From the NCBI GenBank assembly GCA_947175145.1, contig CAMWLY010000005.1, positions 1 to 55,465 on the forward strand: DNA of 55,465 nt, in the 5' to 3' direction. Each line of letters begins with the position of its first letter. The stretch's first letter is position 1. Shown piece by piece: positions 5,787 to 14,345 of the stretch. The stretch comes from an uncultured Muribaculaceae bacterium (GTDB lineage Bacteria > Bacteroidota > Bacteroidia > Bacteroidales > Muribaculaceae). The translations under genes and the position numbers were made by a program. The notes beneath the pieces are model-generated. The model saw only the letters and a program-made list of their open reading frames with translations, was not told the DNA's origin and made no database searches.

Positions 5787-8700
5787 TCAATACACAGGCG
5801 CTACCTTAGATTTCAATCTCGGAGGCAGAGCGAGACGATACCTGTGCCACTGCTCACGCAGTGTATCCACCATAGCCCGATGTCGGGCAGCTTCACGCCT
5901 GAATTCCTCACCCTCCTTTTTCTCTCGCGCTCCGACTTTATAACCGGTGACCGCATCACTCTCTATCGAATCGGCAAGAGCCTCGAGGAGTTCGGCAAGC
6001 CGCAATCTTGTATTGAATGCAGAATCAGATATCAGCACTATTCCGTAGGAATCATGATCCTTACCCATAGTTTCCGAAGCTGCGCGCGCGAAATCCAATG
6101 CAAGTCGTGTGTTTCCGTCGGCAAGCGTGCGCAAGCCGGCAGCTGTGAGTGCCGCGCGCTGCGCTGTAATTTGAGAAGCCGGGATATGATCCATGTAAAC
6201 GGGGCGGTCTGACTCATTCGGAGGGAGCAGATTCTCCAGACCCTTCATCATTATTGAGTCGCGCTTTGCCCTATCGATTCGTCCGAGCCTGCGGCCATGA
6301 AGCATATCGGTAGTCATCTCGGAGAGGCCGAGCTGCTGCGGCGCACCTTGCGCCCACACCCAATATACAGGTCTTCGGTTCTTGGATTCGCTATTGGTGG
6401 CGATAATATCAAACATCACAAGTCGCCGGAAATCCACACGATTGCCCCCGGTGCATAAATTCTTCAAGTCATAGGTTATGGTATCAGGACCTATCTTCAT
6501 AGAGACAAACCTGGTAGGAAATGCGGAAGCGCCGTCGCGCAAGGCTCTCAAAGCCTCGGTTGCCGGCATAGTGTCATTACCGCTACCGATAGTGACCGAG
6601 CGCAATGCACCCCAGAGTATATCACCCCGGCGCAAAGTTGTCGGCACTCTGCGCGAATCTCTCCAGTCGGCCATCATATTGGCTGCATACTGAGGAGTCT
6701 GCAGATACGCGAGGTTCACCACCCGCACATCTCTGCGCACACCCTCCACCTCCTGGGCATACCATAAGGGGAAAGTGCCGTTGTCTCCATTTACAAACAG
6801 AATCGTCTCCGGTTCAAGCGAATTAAGAAGATTGACTGTAAGATTTCTGGCGGCAGTTCTTCCGCTGCGGTCATGGTCGTCCCAATTCTCGGCACACATC
6901 CACCCGGTCACAGCCAAAGGTATTAGGAAGCCCCAGGGGGTGTGACAAAGCCGCGAGATTGCGATACCCCCGAATCCTATCCATATAGCGTATGCCAGAA
7001 AAGATCCGAGAAATGAATAGTCCCGTTCGCGGGGTTCACCGGGATCCTGATTCAGATAAACGGTTATCGCGAGTCCGGTCATCACAAAAAGCACTGCAAT
7101 AAGACCGCAAGCTTCCATGCCGCGGATTCTCGATTTAAGCAGCCACCCCATGCCGAGAATACCGAGAAGTAGCGGAAGCATCCACAGCCGGTTGCGACCC
7201 GGATTCTCAGCACCGGCGTGAGGGGGGAGAGATGAATCCGCCCCAAGCATGGCATCATCTATAGCTTTGAATCCTGTTATGAAATTGCCATGTTGCACTT
7301 CTCCCTGCGATGCGCGGTCATTCTGTCTGCCCGAGAAGTTCCACATCAGATACCGCCAATACATATATCCGGTCTGATATGTGAGAAACCATTGTAGATT
7401 CTGCAGATATGTAGGCCGATATGACACAGGCTTTCCTCTTTTGCCGGACCGATCCATGCGGGCTACCTCGCAACCCAAAGAATCGTAGGCCTCACTTATC
7501 TCCACGCACGTCATAGTTGTAGAATCCATACCGATCCATTCGGAATATGACACGAGATCTGATGGGGATTGGCCGGTGATTCTCGGGAACCACATATTCA
7601 GCTCCGGAGTAAATCTCTGGCGCAACCTCATGCCCCTCTTGATATAAGCATCACCATCACGCTCCATAAGCGCTGCATTGCGCGCAGAATCCTTAGATAA
7701 AATTGAGGCACGGTCTGCCGGCAACCTACCATCTTTAAGTTTCGGCACATATATGTCGGCATAGCGCTCCACTGCATAGCGGCGATACTGTGTATTTCCT
7801 TCGCTATCATAATCTTCGGCAAACATAGGCCGCGAATATGGGGTGGCACCATAAAGCAATGGCTTCGAACCATACTGCTCGCGACTCTGATATGATGCGA
7901 ATGCAAACGGATTGCCCGGCATCACGGCATTGGCCGGTGATGCCACATCACCCCTGATTGGAATCAGAGCGTATGATGCATATCCGGTCAGCAGAAACGC
8001 AAGCATCCATATAGCCAGTGTCATGCGCCTGGCCTGAAAATGCTTGCCCGAAACGAGCAACACACATACTACTGCCGACAATATCTCTCCAAGCAGAAAA
8101 TGATCTGAAAAAACAAATATGCCTGAAAGAAGCACCGGCAGATAGCAGACTATTGCAATCAGTCGGCGGTCGGCTGATCTGCGGGTCACCGCGATTGCAC
8201 TCAGCAGCGACACTCCGAGCAGCAATACATAAATCACCACTCCGCTCAGCTGCGGCAATCCGAGTTGATTGACTGCAATCAGCTCAAATTTTGCTGCAAT
8301 CGCTATGGTCGAGGGCATCATTCCCACAAGCACGCAGGCCACACAAAGCAGTGAAATCAGAAATATGAATGCAAGTCTGAAGGGACTGCGGATACCTCTA
8401 CGCACACCCCATATCAATGCCAGCACCGGGATTATGAGCAGGTTAAGCTGATGCACACCGATACTCAGTCCGAACAGATAAGCTATCAGTATCAGCAATC
8501 GCCATGAATCTGTGCGCGATCTTGTGCCCGCCCATTTGCACATCAGCCATAAGCAGAGGGAGGTCATGAAGATAGACATGGCATAAACTTCAGCCTCCAC
8601 AGCCGAAAACCACACCGAGTCACACCACCCGAAAGCGAGTGCACCCACAAGAGCTCCACCTGCAGCAGTGATCGGAGCAGGCACATGCCTGCGCGGTAGC

Positions 8701-9026
8701 TTAAGCAGAATCCAGAGCGCAACCCTGAAGATAGTCAGCGCAAGAAAGAAGGCTGCAAAAGCGGTAAACACTCCTGAAGAGAGATTGACCGCCAATGCTG
8801 CATATTCAGGCGAGGGTGCCAGCATGGTTACCACCCTCTCCACAAGCATCCATGTGGGATTACCCGGAGGGTGTCCTACCTCAAGACCTGTGGCTGCCGC
8901 CACATATTCCGGACAGTCCCAATATGACACCGAAGGCGCCACTGTCAGCCAATATGTGGCCAACAGCAGCGCAAATGCTGTCCAGGCGGCTATAGGACCC
9001 GCCGGCAGATATTTCTTCTCTTGCAC
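5787..9026 (-). CDS. DUF2723 family polytopic membrane protein
   Basis: A large inner-membrane protein of the DUF2723 family (related to eukaryotic TMEM260; glycosyltransferase-C-like, proposed O-mannosyltransferase type). From the GTG at 9026 it has 1079 residues. The first membrane segment comes about 15 residues in, followed by the family hallmark SYWDCPEYV ... EVGHPPGNPT with the acidic pair and HPPG in the first outer loop. About a dozen hydrophobic segments precede a soluble C-terminal part. A frame continues to an ATG at 9182, but those 52 residues are hydrophilic and antisense to a structured repeat (9093-9163), and family members usually start just before the first helix. The GTG start is therefore preferred, though not proven. 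The substrate is unknown. Confidence 0.85.
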   Translation of the reverse strand: MQEKKYLPAGPIAAWTAFALLLATYWLTVAPSVSYWDCPEYVAAATGLEVGHPPGNPTWMLVERVVTMLAPSPEYAALAVNLSSGVFTAFAAFFLALTIFRVALWILLKLPRRHVPAPITAAGGALVGALAFGWCDSVWFSAVEAEVYAMSIFMTSLCLWLMCKWAGTRSRTDSWRLLILIAYLFGLSIGVHQLNLLIIPVLALIWGVRRGIRSPFRLAFIFLISLLCVACVLVGMMPSTIAIAAKFELIAVNQLGLPQLSGVVIYVLLLGVSLLSAIAVTRRSADRRLIAIVCYLPVLLSGIFVFSDHFLLGEILSAVVCVLLVSGKHFQARRMTLAIWMLAFLLTGYASYALIPIRGDVASPANAVMPGNPFAFASYQSREQYGSKPLLYGATPYSRPMFAEDYDSEGNTQYRRYAVERYADIYVPKLKDGRLPADRASILSKDSARNAALMERDGDAYIKRGMRLRQRFTPELNMWFPRITGQSPSDLVSYSEWIGMDSTTMTCVEISEAYDSLGCEVARMDRSGKRGKPVSYRPTYLQNLQWFLTYQTGYMYWRYLMWNFSGRQNDRASQGEVQHGNFITGFKAIDDAMLGADSSLPPHAGAENPGRNRLWMLPLLLGILGMGWLLKSRIRGMEACGLIAVLFVMTGLAITVYLNQDPGEPRERDYSFLGSFLAYAIWIGFGGIAISRLCHTPWGFLIPLAVTGWMCAENWDDHDRSGRTAARNLTVNLLNSLEPETILFVNGDNGTFPLWYAQEVEGVRRDVRVVNLAYLQTPQYAANMMADWRDSRRVPTTLRRGDILWGALRSVTIGSGNDTMPATEALRALRDGASAFPTRFVSMKIGPDTITYDLKNLCTGGNRVDFRRLVMFDIIATNSESKNRRPVYWVWAQGAPQQLGLSEMTTDMLHGRRLGRIDRAKRDSIMMKGLENLLPPNESDRPVYMDHIPASQITAQRAALTAAGLRTLADGNTRLALDFARAASETMGKDHDSYGIVLISDSAFNTRLRLAELLEALADSIESDAVTGYKVGAREKKEGEEFRREAARHRAMVDTLREQWHRYRLALPPRLKSKVAPVY

Positions 9027-9092
9027 AGACCCCGATCCCCAATATTTGTTAATGCCGGGATCGCATATCTCTGAATGATTTTTGGCTTGTGA

Positions 9093-9163
9093 TGAAGGAG
9101 CGTAGCGGTGACTACGTGACTGAAGAACAAGGCGAAAAGCGCCAGAGAGATGCGATGGCACAG
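9093..9163 (+). repeat. Structured repeat element, copy A
   Basis: It contains a GGAGC box, a CGTAG/CTACG hairpin (9101-9116), TGACTG, ACAAGGCG and AGATGCGATGG. The same order of boxes occurs on the minus strand at 9327-9390 with a different but still pairing hairpin. Confidence 0.5.
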
Positions 9164-9326
9164 TAACCTTTTTTCTTATCATACACTTAATTGCCTTGAA
9201 TTTCAGTTATATAGCTTTAGTGTTCTTTAATTCATCGTGACATATAATACAGACTTGACACTTGGTCAGCGTAACTTTATTTTTGATAAATTTCCTAAAA
9301 TCTGTGGATAAAGTTACACTCGCCTC

Positions 9327-9390
9327 GGCCCATCGTCATGCATCTGCGTCCGCTTGTGGCAGTCACAATGCAACCGCATTGCTCCCTTAC
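9327..9390 (-). repeat. Structured repeat element, copy B
   Basis: On the minus strand: GGGAGC, a CAATGC/GCATTG hairpin (9366-9381), TGACTG, CACAAGCGG and a GATGCATGACGATGG-like end. The boxes match copy A while the hairpin arms differ in sequence but keep pairing. Confidence 0.5.
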
Positions 9391-9454
9391 TGCGCGAACA
9401 CATCTGCATAACGCTTGACCGCCCCGGCGTTTACAAATATTGGGCATCGGGGTC

Positions 9455-11875
9455 TTAGTCAATGGTGAGTTTTACCGGTTCCCCAGCAAAGGGGAATGCT
9501 ATCGAAAGCTTGCGATCGGCAGCACTGTAGGTCCAAGCTGCATTACGCATGGCCTTGGGCGTGGAGACCTTCATAAGTTTTTCTCCATTATAAGTCACCT
9601 CTGTCGGAGCAGCCACATCCATCACCTCAAGTGTGAACTGGCGTGTTTGCGGCATTCCGGCATACTCCCCTTCCGACTTGATTTCGAATACCTTCATGCG
9701 GCCATGGCGGGTCGCTTCAAAATGAATCAACTGATATTCACCGTTGGCCAGTGATTCCGGGCTCTTGCGGTCATCATCAAAGAGTGTGTATGACGACGGC
9801 ACTGCACTCGGGAAATATTTTACCGTGAGGAATGTCGGATCATATTCCGAAGTATTGGAAATCTGACGCATATACTGCGGAATAAAACTTCCGGCCTTAA
9901 CAAACATCGGTAATTCCTCAAGCGGTGCTGCCACAGTCACCTTGGTTCCACCCTTATATTTACGCAGCGGGTGATTCCAGTCATACCAGTCCGCACCTTT
10001 GGGGAAGGTCACCTGACGCTTGCGGGCACCTTTCTGCATAACCGGCGCCACAAGCACCTCAGAACCCCATAGATACTCGTCGGTATTGTTGGCATCAACT
10101 GTGCCGGCCTCCGAGTGGAAGTTTATAGGCCGCGCCAGCGGTAATCCGTAGGCAGTATTCTCAAATGCCAATGTGTAGTTATATGGCAGCCAGCGATAGC
10201 GCTCGGTCACATATTTCTTAATAATCGCATCATGCTGCGGATAGTGGTAAGGTTCCGGCTGCGCCTGTGCGTGTGTTCGGAGCATCGGGGTAAAAGCACC
10301 CATCTGCAACCAGCGCACATACAGTTCGGGCTGATATGGTTCTGCGGGGTCCACTGCGAAGCCGCCGACATCTGAACCCATATATCCGAGACCTGAAAGA
10401 CCGGAGTTAAGCATCAGCGCAATCTGAGGCTGCAGTCCGGCCCAGCTGCGCGACACATCGGTGGTCCAGGGAAATACCGAATAACGCTGCAGACCGGTAG
10501 TGCCTCCGCGCATCATCAGCAGCGGACGCATATCGGGGAAATCCGCGCGCAATCCGTCGTAGATTGTTTTCGACCATTCGTTGCCCCACACATTGTGATA
10601 TTCCGTTGCGGTCTGACCGTTGGCGTGAACTATTGTTTCCGGGTGTACCTCCGGCTCGCCGAGGTCACCCCACCAACCGTCTACACCTTCGGCGGTAAGC
10701 GGACGCAGTCTGTTCCACAACCATGCTCGTGTAGCAGGATTCGCCATATCAAACATTCCGGCTTCACCGACCCATGTTGTCACATCATGAGTTCGACCGG
10801 CTGAATCCTTGGCGAGCAAACCGGCTTCGGAAAGCATGTTATAGTTGTCGATCGCACCTATCTTATTGATATACGGCTGGTTGATAAGCACCGTATGCAC
10901 ACCCTTATCCTTGAGGGCTTTCAGCATCGCCTTATGGTCGGGAAATTGCTCCTTATTCCATTCAAGACGCCCCATATCTGTCTCTTTACCATACCAATAC
11001 AGGTCAAAGACAATACCATCGACCGGATAACCGCGTTGTTGCAGGGAGTCGATAGCTCCGAGAGCTTCCTGCTGGTTGTGATAACCATATTTTGAAGTGA
11101 TATATCCAAGAGCCCAAAGCGGGGGTAACTGCTGACGCCCGGTGAGTTCGGTATATTTCGATGTAGCGCCTTCGAGAGTGCCGCGGCCATTCACAAAATA
11201 GTAAGACAATGGCTGCGGGGTTTTCGAAGAGTAAAAGAGAGAATCAGGTCCGAGATGCAGCCACGCTCGGTTGTAATCATCGAAGAGCACTCCGTAACCG
11301 GCATCGCTGACCACCCAGGGCATTGTGATACCCATTTGCGAAATGCGGGGGTCACCGGCACCATAACCATAATTCTGGCGGTTATACATCACGAGTGTGT
11401 CACCGTTGAGACGAAGTTTGTGGCCACGCTCACCGGCTCCATAAAGATTCTGCGCCATGCCATTGCGCAGTGACACTGTCTTGACATCACCGGAGTTATC
11501 CACACCCCCGGCTTCCGCCAGGATAGTATCTCCGGCGAGGTTGAGGAAAACCGTTTTTCCGGACTTACGATCCACCCGCACTACTGTTGACTCCGAGCGA
11601 AACTCCACCTCAGTCGGGGTTGCAGACCAGCTCACCCCCTCTGTCGAGGGCATAAGCACCGAACCCTGACGGCGCGGCAGTGAGTATGATTTTTCCGAAG
11701 CCGGCACTCTCGATATCTTGAAAATATCCGAACCGAGAGGTGTCACCGCCACAGCACCTCGCTCAGTGCCTACGAGTGTGGTTTTTCCTGAAGTGAGTAT
11801 CTGACCCGCAGGGGGTATCACCGCGGCCAATGCCGAGAGTCCGGCCGCACCGGCCAGTAATAACAGTTTTTTCAT
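9455..11875 (-). CDS. GH31 family alpha-glucosidase/transglucosidase, secreted
   Basis: 806 residues, exported (signal peptide about 1-20). GH31 enzymes cleave or transfer alpha-linked glucose or xylose. The N-terminal beta-sandwich (about 25-250) is followed by the catalytic barrel with DLYWYG (about 291-296), nucleophile-loop WWGDLGEPE (Asp404) and acid/base-loop TTDVSRSW (Asp473), then C-terminal beta domains. The WWGDLGEPE version of the nucleophile loop resembles the 4-alpha-glucosyltransferase branch (CjAgd31B-like), so transfer between malto-oligosaccharides is possible; the substrate is not certain. Its start overlaps the stop of the upstream carboxynorspermidine synthase gene (TGATG), so the two are co-transcribed, although no metabolic link is evident. 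Confidence 0.9.
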   Translation of the reverse strand: MKKLLLLAGAAGLSALAAVIPPAGQILTSGKTTLVGTERGAVAVTPLGSDIFKISRVPASEKSYSLPRRQGSVLMPSTEGVSWSATPTEVEFRSESTVVRVDRKSGKTVFLNLAGDTILAEAGGVDNSGDVKTVSLRNGMAQNLYGAGERGHKLRLNGDTLVMYNRQNYGYGAGDPRISQMGITMPWVVSDAGYGVLFDDYNRAWLHLGPDSLFYSSKTPQPLSYYFVNGRGTLEGATSKYTELTGRQQLPPLWALGYITSKYGYHNQQEALGAIDSLQQRGYPVDGIVFDLYWYGKETDMGRLEWNKEQFPDHKAMLKALKDKGVHTVLINQPYINKIGAIDNYNMLSEAGLLAKDSAGRTHDVTTWVGEAGMFDMANPATRAWLWNRLRPLTAEGVDGWWGDLGEPEVHPETIVHANGQTATEYHNVWGNEWSKTIYDGLRADFPDMRPLLMMRGGTTGLQRYSVFPWTTDVSRSWAGLQPQIALMLNSGLSGLGYMGSDVGGFAVDPAEPYQPELYVRWLQMGAFTPMLRTHAQAQPEPYHYPQHDAIIKKYVTERYRWLPYNYTLAFENTAYGLPLARPINFHSEAGTVDANNTDEYLWGSEVLVAPVMQKGARKRQVTFPKGADWYDWNHPLRKYKGGTKVTVAAPLEELPMFVKAGSFIPQYMRQISNTSEYDPTFLTVKYFPSAVPSSYTLFDDDRKSPESLANGEYQLIHFEATRHGRMKVFEIKSEGEYAGMPQTRQFTLEVMDVAAPTEVTYNGEKLMKVSTPKAMRNAAWTYSAADRKLSIAFPFAGEPVKLTID

Positions 11876-13086
11876 CAGTCGTTGAATTCAAGGTCTCCGT
11901 CGGTAACTACATTCCAGGGCAATCCGCACTCAGCAAGTGTAGCCAGGAAGGGATCCGGATCAAATTCCTCTACATTATGAACTCCGGGCATCACCCACTT
12001 TCCGGTCATAAACATCATGGCGCCCACCATAGCCGGCACACCGGTGGTATAGCTCACCGCCTGAGCGCCTGTCTCCTGATATGCTGCCTGATGCGAGCAG
12101 TTGTTGTAGATATAATATGTTGACTCGCGTCCCTCTTTGTCAAGTCCCGAGATGCGACAGCCTATTGAAGTCTCACCGGTGTAATTCTCTCCCAGTGATC
12201 CGGGATCCGGAAGCACTGCTTTCAGGAATTGTATGGGTATAATCTCCTGACCATTATACATCACCGGGTCAATGCGTGCCATGCCTATATCCTGAATCAC
12301 ACGCAGGTGTGTCAGATATTCCTGACCGAAAGTCATCCAGAAACGCGCGCGTCGGATTGTCGGGAAATTCTGCACAAGGCTCTCAAGCTCCTCGTGATAG
12401 AGCAGATAGCTCTCGCGCTCACCGATATTCGGATAAGTGAGCGGACGGTGCACTTCGAGATTCTCGGTCTCAACCCACTTGCCATCCTGCCAGTACTTAC
12501 CTTTCTGTGTAATCTCGCGGATATTGATTTCAGGATTGAAATTGGTGGCGAATGCCTTGCCATGATTACCGGCATTGCAATCCACTATATCGAGGTATCT
12601 CATCTCCGAGAAGTGATGCTTTGCGGCGTATGCCACAAAGACCGCCGATACTCCCGGGTCAAAGCCGCAACCCAATATCGCTGTCAGTCCGGCCTTCTCG
12701 AAGCGGTCGCGATATGCCCACTGCCAGCTATATTCGAAGTGAGCCTCATCTTTGGGCTCATAATTGGCGGTATCCAGATAATTCACGCCGCATTCCAAAC
12801 AAGCCTCCATGATTGTGAGGTCCTGATAAGGGAGTGCGACATTAATCACCAACTCGGGACGATGACGGCGGAAAAGCTCGCACAATTCAGGCACTGAATC
12901 GGCATCTACACGATCTGTCTGAATCCTGACACCGGTGCGCTCGGCCACCCGCTCTGCTATGGCATCGCATTTCGACTGTGTGCGCGAGGCAAGTACTATC
13001 TCGCTGAATACATCAGGATGCTGGGCGCACTTGTGGGCTACTACTGTTCCCACACCGCCGGCACCGATAATCATCACTTTTCCCAT
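11875..13086 (-). CDS. Carboxynorspermidine synthase (saccharopine dehydrogenase family)
   Basis: A 403-residue cytosolic NAD(P)-dependent enzyme. It should condense aspartate semialdehyde with a diamine to carboxy-(nor)spermidine, the alternative polyamine route common in Bacteroidota. The N-terminal Rossmann fold has GAGGVG at residues 8-13, then ALPYQDLTIMEACLECGVNYLDTANYE and the family stretch GCGFDPGVSAVF. Length and motifs fit the LYS1-like carboxynorspermidine synthase group rather than lysine-pathway saccharopine dehydrogenases. The partner decarboxylase is not in this window. It is the first gene of a two-gene unit with the GH31 gene and shares a divergent promoter region with tsaE. 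Confidence 0.88.
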   Translation of the reverse strand: MGKVMIIGAGGVGTVVAHKCAQHPDVFSEIVLASRTQSKCDAIAERVAERTGVRIQTDRVDADSVPELCELFRRHRPELVINVALPYQDLTIMEACLECGVNYLDTANYEPKDEAHFEYSWQWAYRDRFEKAGLTAILGCGFDPGVSAVFVAYAAKHHFSEMRYLDIVDCNAGNHGKAFATNFNPEINIREITQKGKYWQDGKWVETENLEVHRPLTYPNIGERESYLLYHEELESLVQNFPTIRRARFWMTFGQEYLTHLRVIQDIGMARIDPVMYNGQEIIPIQFLKAVLPDPGSLGENYTGETSIGCRISGLDKEGRESTYYIYNNCSHQAAYQETGAQAVSYTTGVPAMVGAMMFMTGKWVMPGVHNVEEFDPDPFLATLAECGLPWNVVTDGDLEFND

Positions 13087-13127
13087 TCTCTTTTTATCTT
13101 CTTTGGTTCAGTATTTTTTGAGTGTCT

Positions 13128-13157
13128 GCAAATTTAGTAAAAATTCGCTAAATTTGC
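13128..13157. promoter_or_regulatory. Symmetric divergent promoter region
   Basis: GCAAATTTAG (13128-13137), ten bases, then CTAAATTTGC (13148-13157) form a perfect inverted repeat. Each arm contains a TAAATTTG -7 box, one facing the carboxynorspermidine synthase gene (minus, 13129-13136) and one facing tsaE (plus, 13149-13156). For tsaE a weak -33 (TCTG, 13125-13128) lies 20 bases upstream. No clear -33 is seen for the minus gene. Confidence 0.65.
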
Positions 13158-13173
13158 GTTTCATATTGCATTT

Positions 13174-13605
13174 ATGACTATCTCAATCGCAAACGAATCC
13201 GCTCTTGATCAAGCCGCCCTCAATCTGCTTGAGGCTCTTGGGGAGAGCAAACATATCGCCCTGCGCGGACCCATGGGAGCCGGCAAGACCACTCTTACAG
13301 CTGCTCTCTGCCGCGCACTCGGAGTTAGCAATGAAGTTAACTCCCCGACTTTCAGCATTATCAATGAATATCAGGATAAAACCGGCAATCCTGTTTTTCA
13401 CTTCGATTTCTACCGAATAGAGAGTGAGCGGGAGGGTGCCGAACTCGGACTCGATGAGTATTTTGATTCCGGAGCTCTCTGCATCATGGAGTGGCCGGAG
13501 AATGTCGAGACTCTGCTTCCAGATGATATAACCACGGTTGCCATAACCGTTAACCCGGATTCAAGCCGGACTCTGACAATCAGCGATGGATTTTCTGCTT
13601 CTTGA
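13174..13605 (+). CDS. tsaE: tRNA threonylcarbamoyladenosine biosynthesis ATPase TsaE
   Basis: A 143-residue cytosolic P-loop ATPase needed with TsaB, TsaC and TsaD to make t6A37 in tRNAs reading ANN codons. The Walker A motif GPMGAGKTT is at residues 32-40. The switch-like TFSIINEY and FHFDFYRI segments and a GLDEYFDSGALCIMEWPEN block (Walker B region) are in the usual order. Length is normal for the family. It is the first gene of a plus-strand chain and overlaps birA by 20 bases. Confidence 0.95.
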   Translation: MTISIANESALDQAALNLLEALGESKHIALRGPMGAGKTTLTAALCRALGVSNEVNSPTFSIINEYQDKTGNPVFHFDFYRIESEREGAELGLDEYFDSGALCIMEWPENVETLLPDDITTVAITVNPDSSRTLTISDGFSAS

Positions 13606-14341
13606 AGATATAGATTCTACAAATAGCTATGTGGCCACACATGCCGCCGAGCTCCGCGACATGACTATGGTCATGGCCGCACGTCAAAGTGCCGGCCGGG
13701 GCCAACGCGGCAATTCCTGGGAGTCGGAACCGGGGAAGAACCTGACTTTCACCCTGCTGTATCGCCCGGTGGATTTCCCGGCAAGAAACCAGTTTGCTAT
13801 CAGCGAGGCAGTGGCACTCGCGATAGTAGATTTCCTGATTGCCAATAGCATCGGGGCCAAAGTCAAATGGCCCAACGATATCTATGTGGCCGACAGCAAA
13901 ATATCAGGCATCCTTATCGAGCACTCTCTGCAGGGTTCCAAAATCGAACATTCCCGAATCGGCGTGGGACTTAATGTAAATCAGTCAGTGTTTCTTTCAG
14001 ATGCGCCGAACCCTGTGTCGATGACTCAACTCTCGGGCAAGGAATATGAAATAAGTCGTGTGGCTGCCGCTGTCGGCAACTGCCTTGAGCGCAGACTTGC
14101 CATGACCGCCTCACCAGAGGGCCGCAGGCTGCTTCACCGGGAATTTCTAAATCAATTATGGCGCGGCGATGGCAGAGCATATCCATTCCGCCGCCCGGGG
14201 CAGAAACCCTTCGAAGGCACCATCACCGGAATATCCGAATTTGGCCCGATCTCAGTGCGCGACAATGAATCGGGAACAACTGATGAATATGCCTTCAAGG
14301 AGATAGAATTTCTGCTTGCAGATACTAACAAAGCTAACTGA
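13586..14341 (+). CDS. birA: Biotin--[acetyl-CoA-carboxylase] ligase
   Basis: A 251-residue cytosolic enzyme that activates biotin to biotinyl-AMP and attaches it to a lysine of biotin carboxyl carrier proteins. It has the biotin-binding GRGQRGNSW at residues 37-45 and KWPNDIYV at about 94-101, followed by the KISGILIE strand. There is no N-terminal helix-turn-helix, so it is a monofunctional group I ligase and not a repressor. The start lies inside the end of tsaE, pointing to coupled translation. The next gene starts four bases after the stop. Confidence 0.93.
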   Translation: MDFLLLEDIDSTNSYVATHAAELRDMTMVMAARQSAGRGQRGNSWESEPGKNLTFTLLYRPVDFPARNQFAISEAVALAIVDFLIANSIGAKVKWPNDIYVADSKISGILIEHSLQGSKIEHSRIGVGLNVNQSVFLSDAPNPVSMTQLSGKEYEISRVAAAVGNCLERRLAMTASPEGRRLLHREFLNQLWRGDGRAYPFRRPGQKPFEGTITGISEFGPISVRDNESGTTDEYAFKEIEFLLADTNKAN

Positions 14342-14345
14342 ACAG

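Larger units (their letters stand above)
9027..9454. other. Intergenic region with two inverted hairpin elements
   Basis: No gene is seen on either strand beyond a doubtful N-terminal extension of the DUF2723 gene. It contains two diverged copies of one structured element in opposite orientation (9093-9163 plus, about 9327-9390 minus), separated by AT-rich sequence. No consensus promoter for the membrane protein gene was found. Confidence 0.5.

Noticed and set aside
5547-6212. Plus-strand frame of 221 codons spanning the scaffold-like gene and the end of the DUF2723 gene
   Set aside because: It crosses a terminator and two genes of the other strand, and its translation looks random.
12229-12897. 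Plus-strand frame of 222 codons opposite carboxynorspermidine synthase
   Set aside because: Antisense shadow; its translation has no plausible fold or start context.
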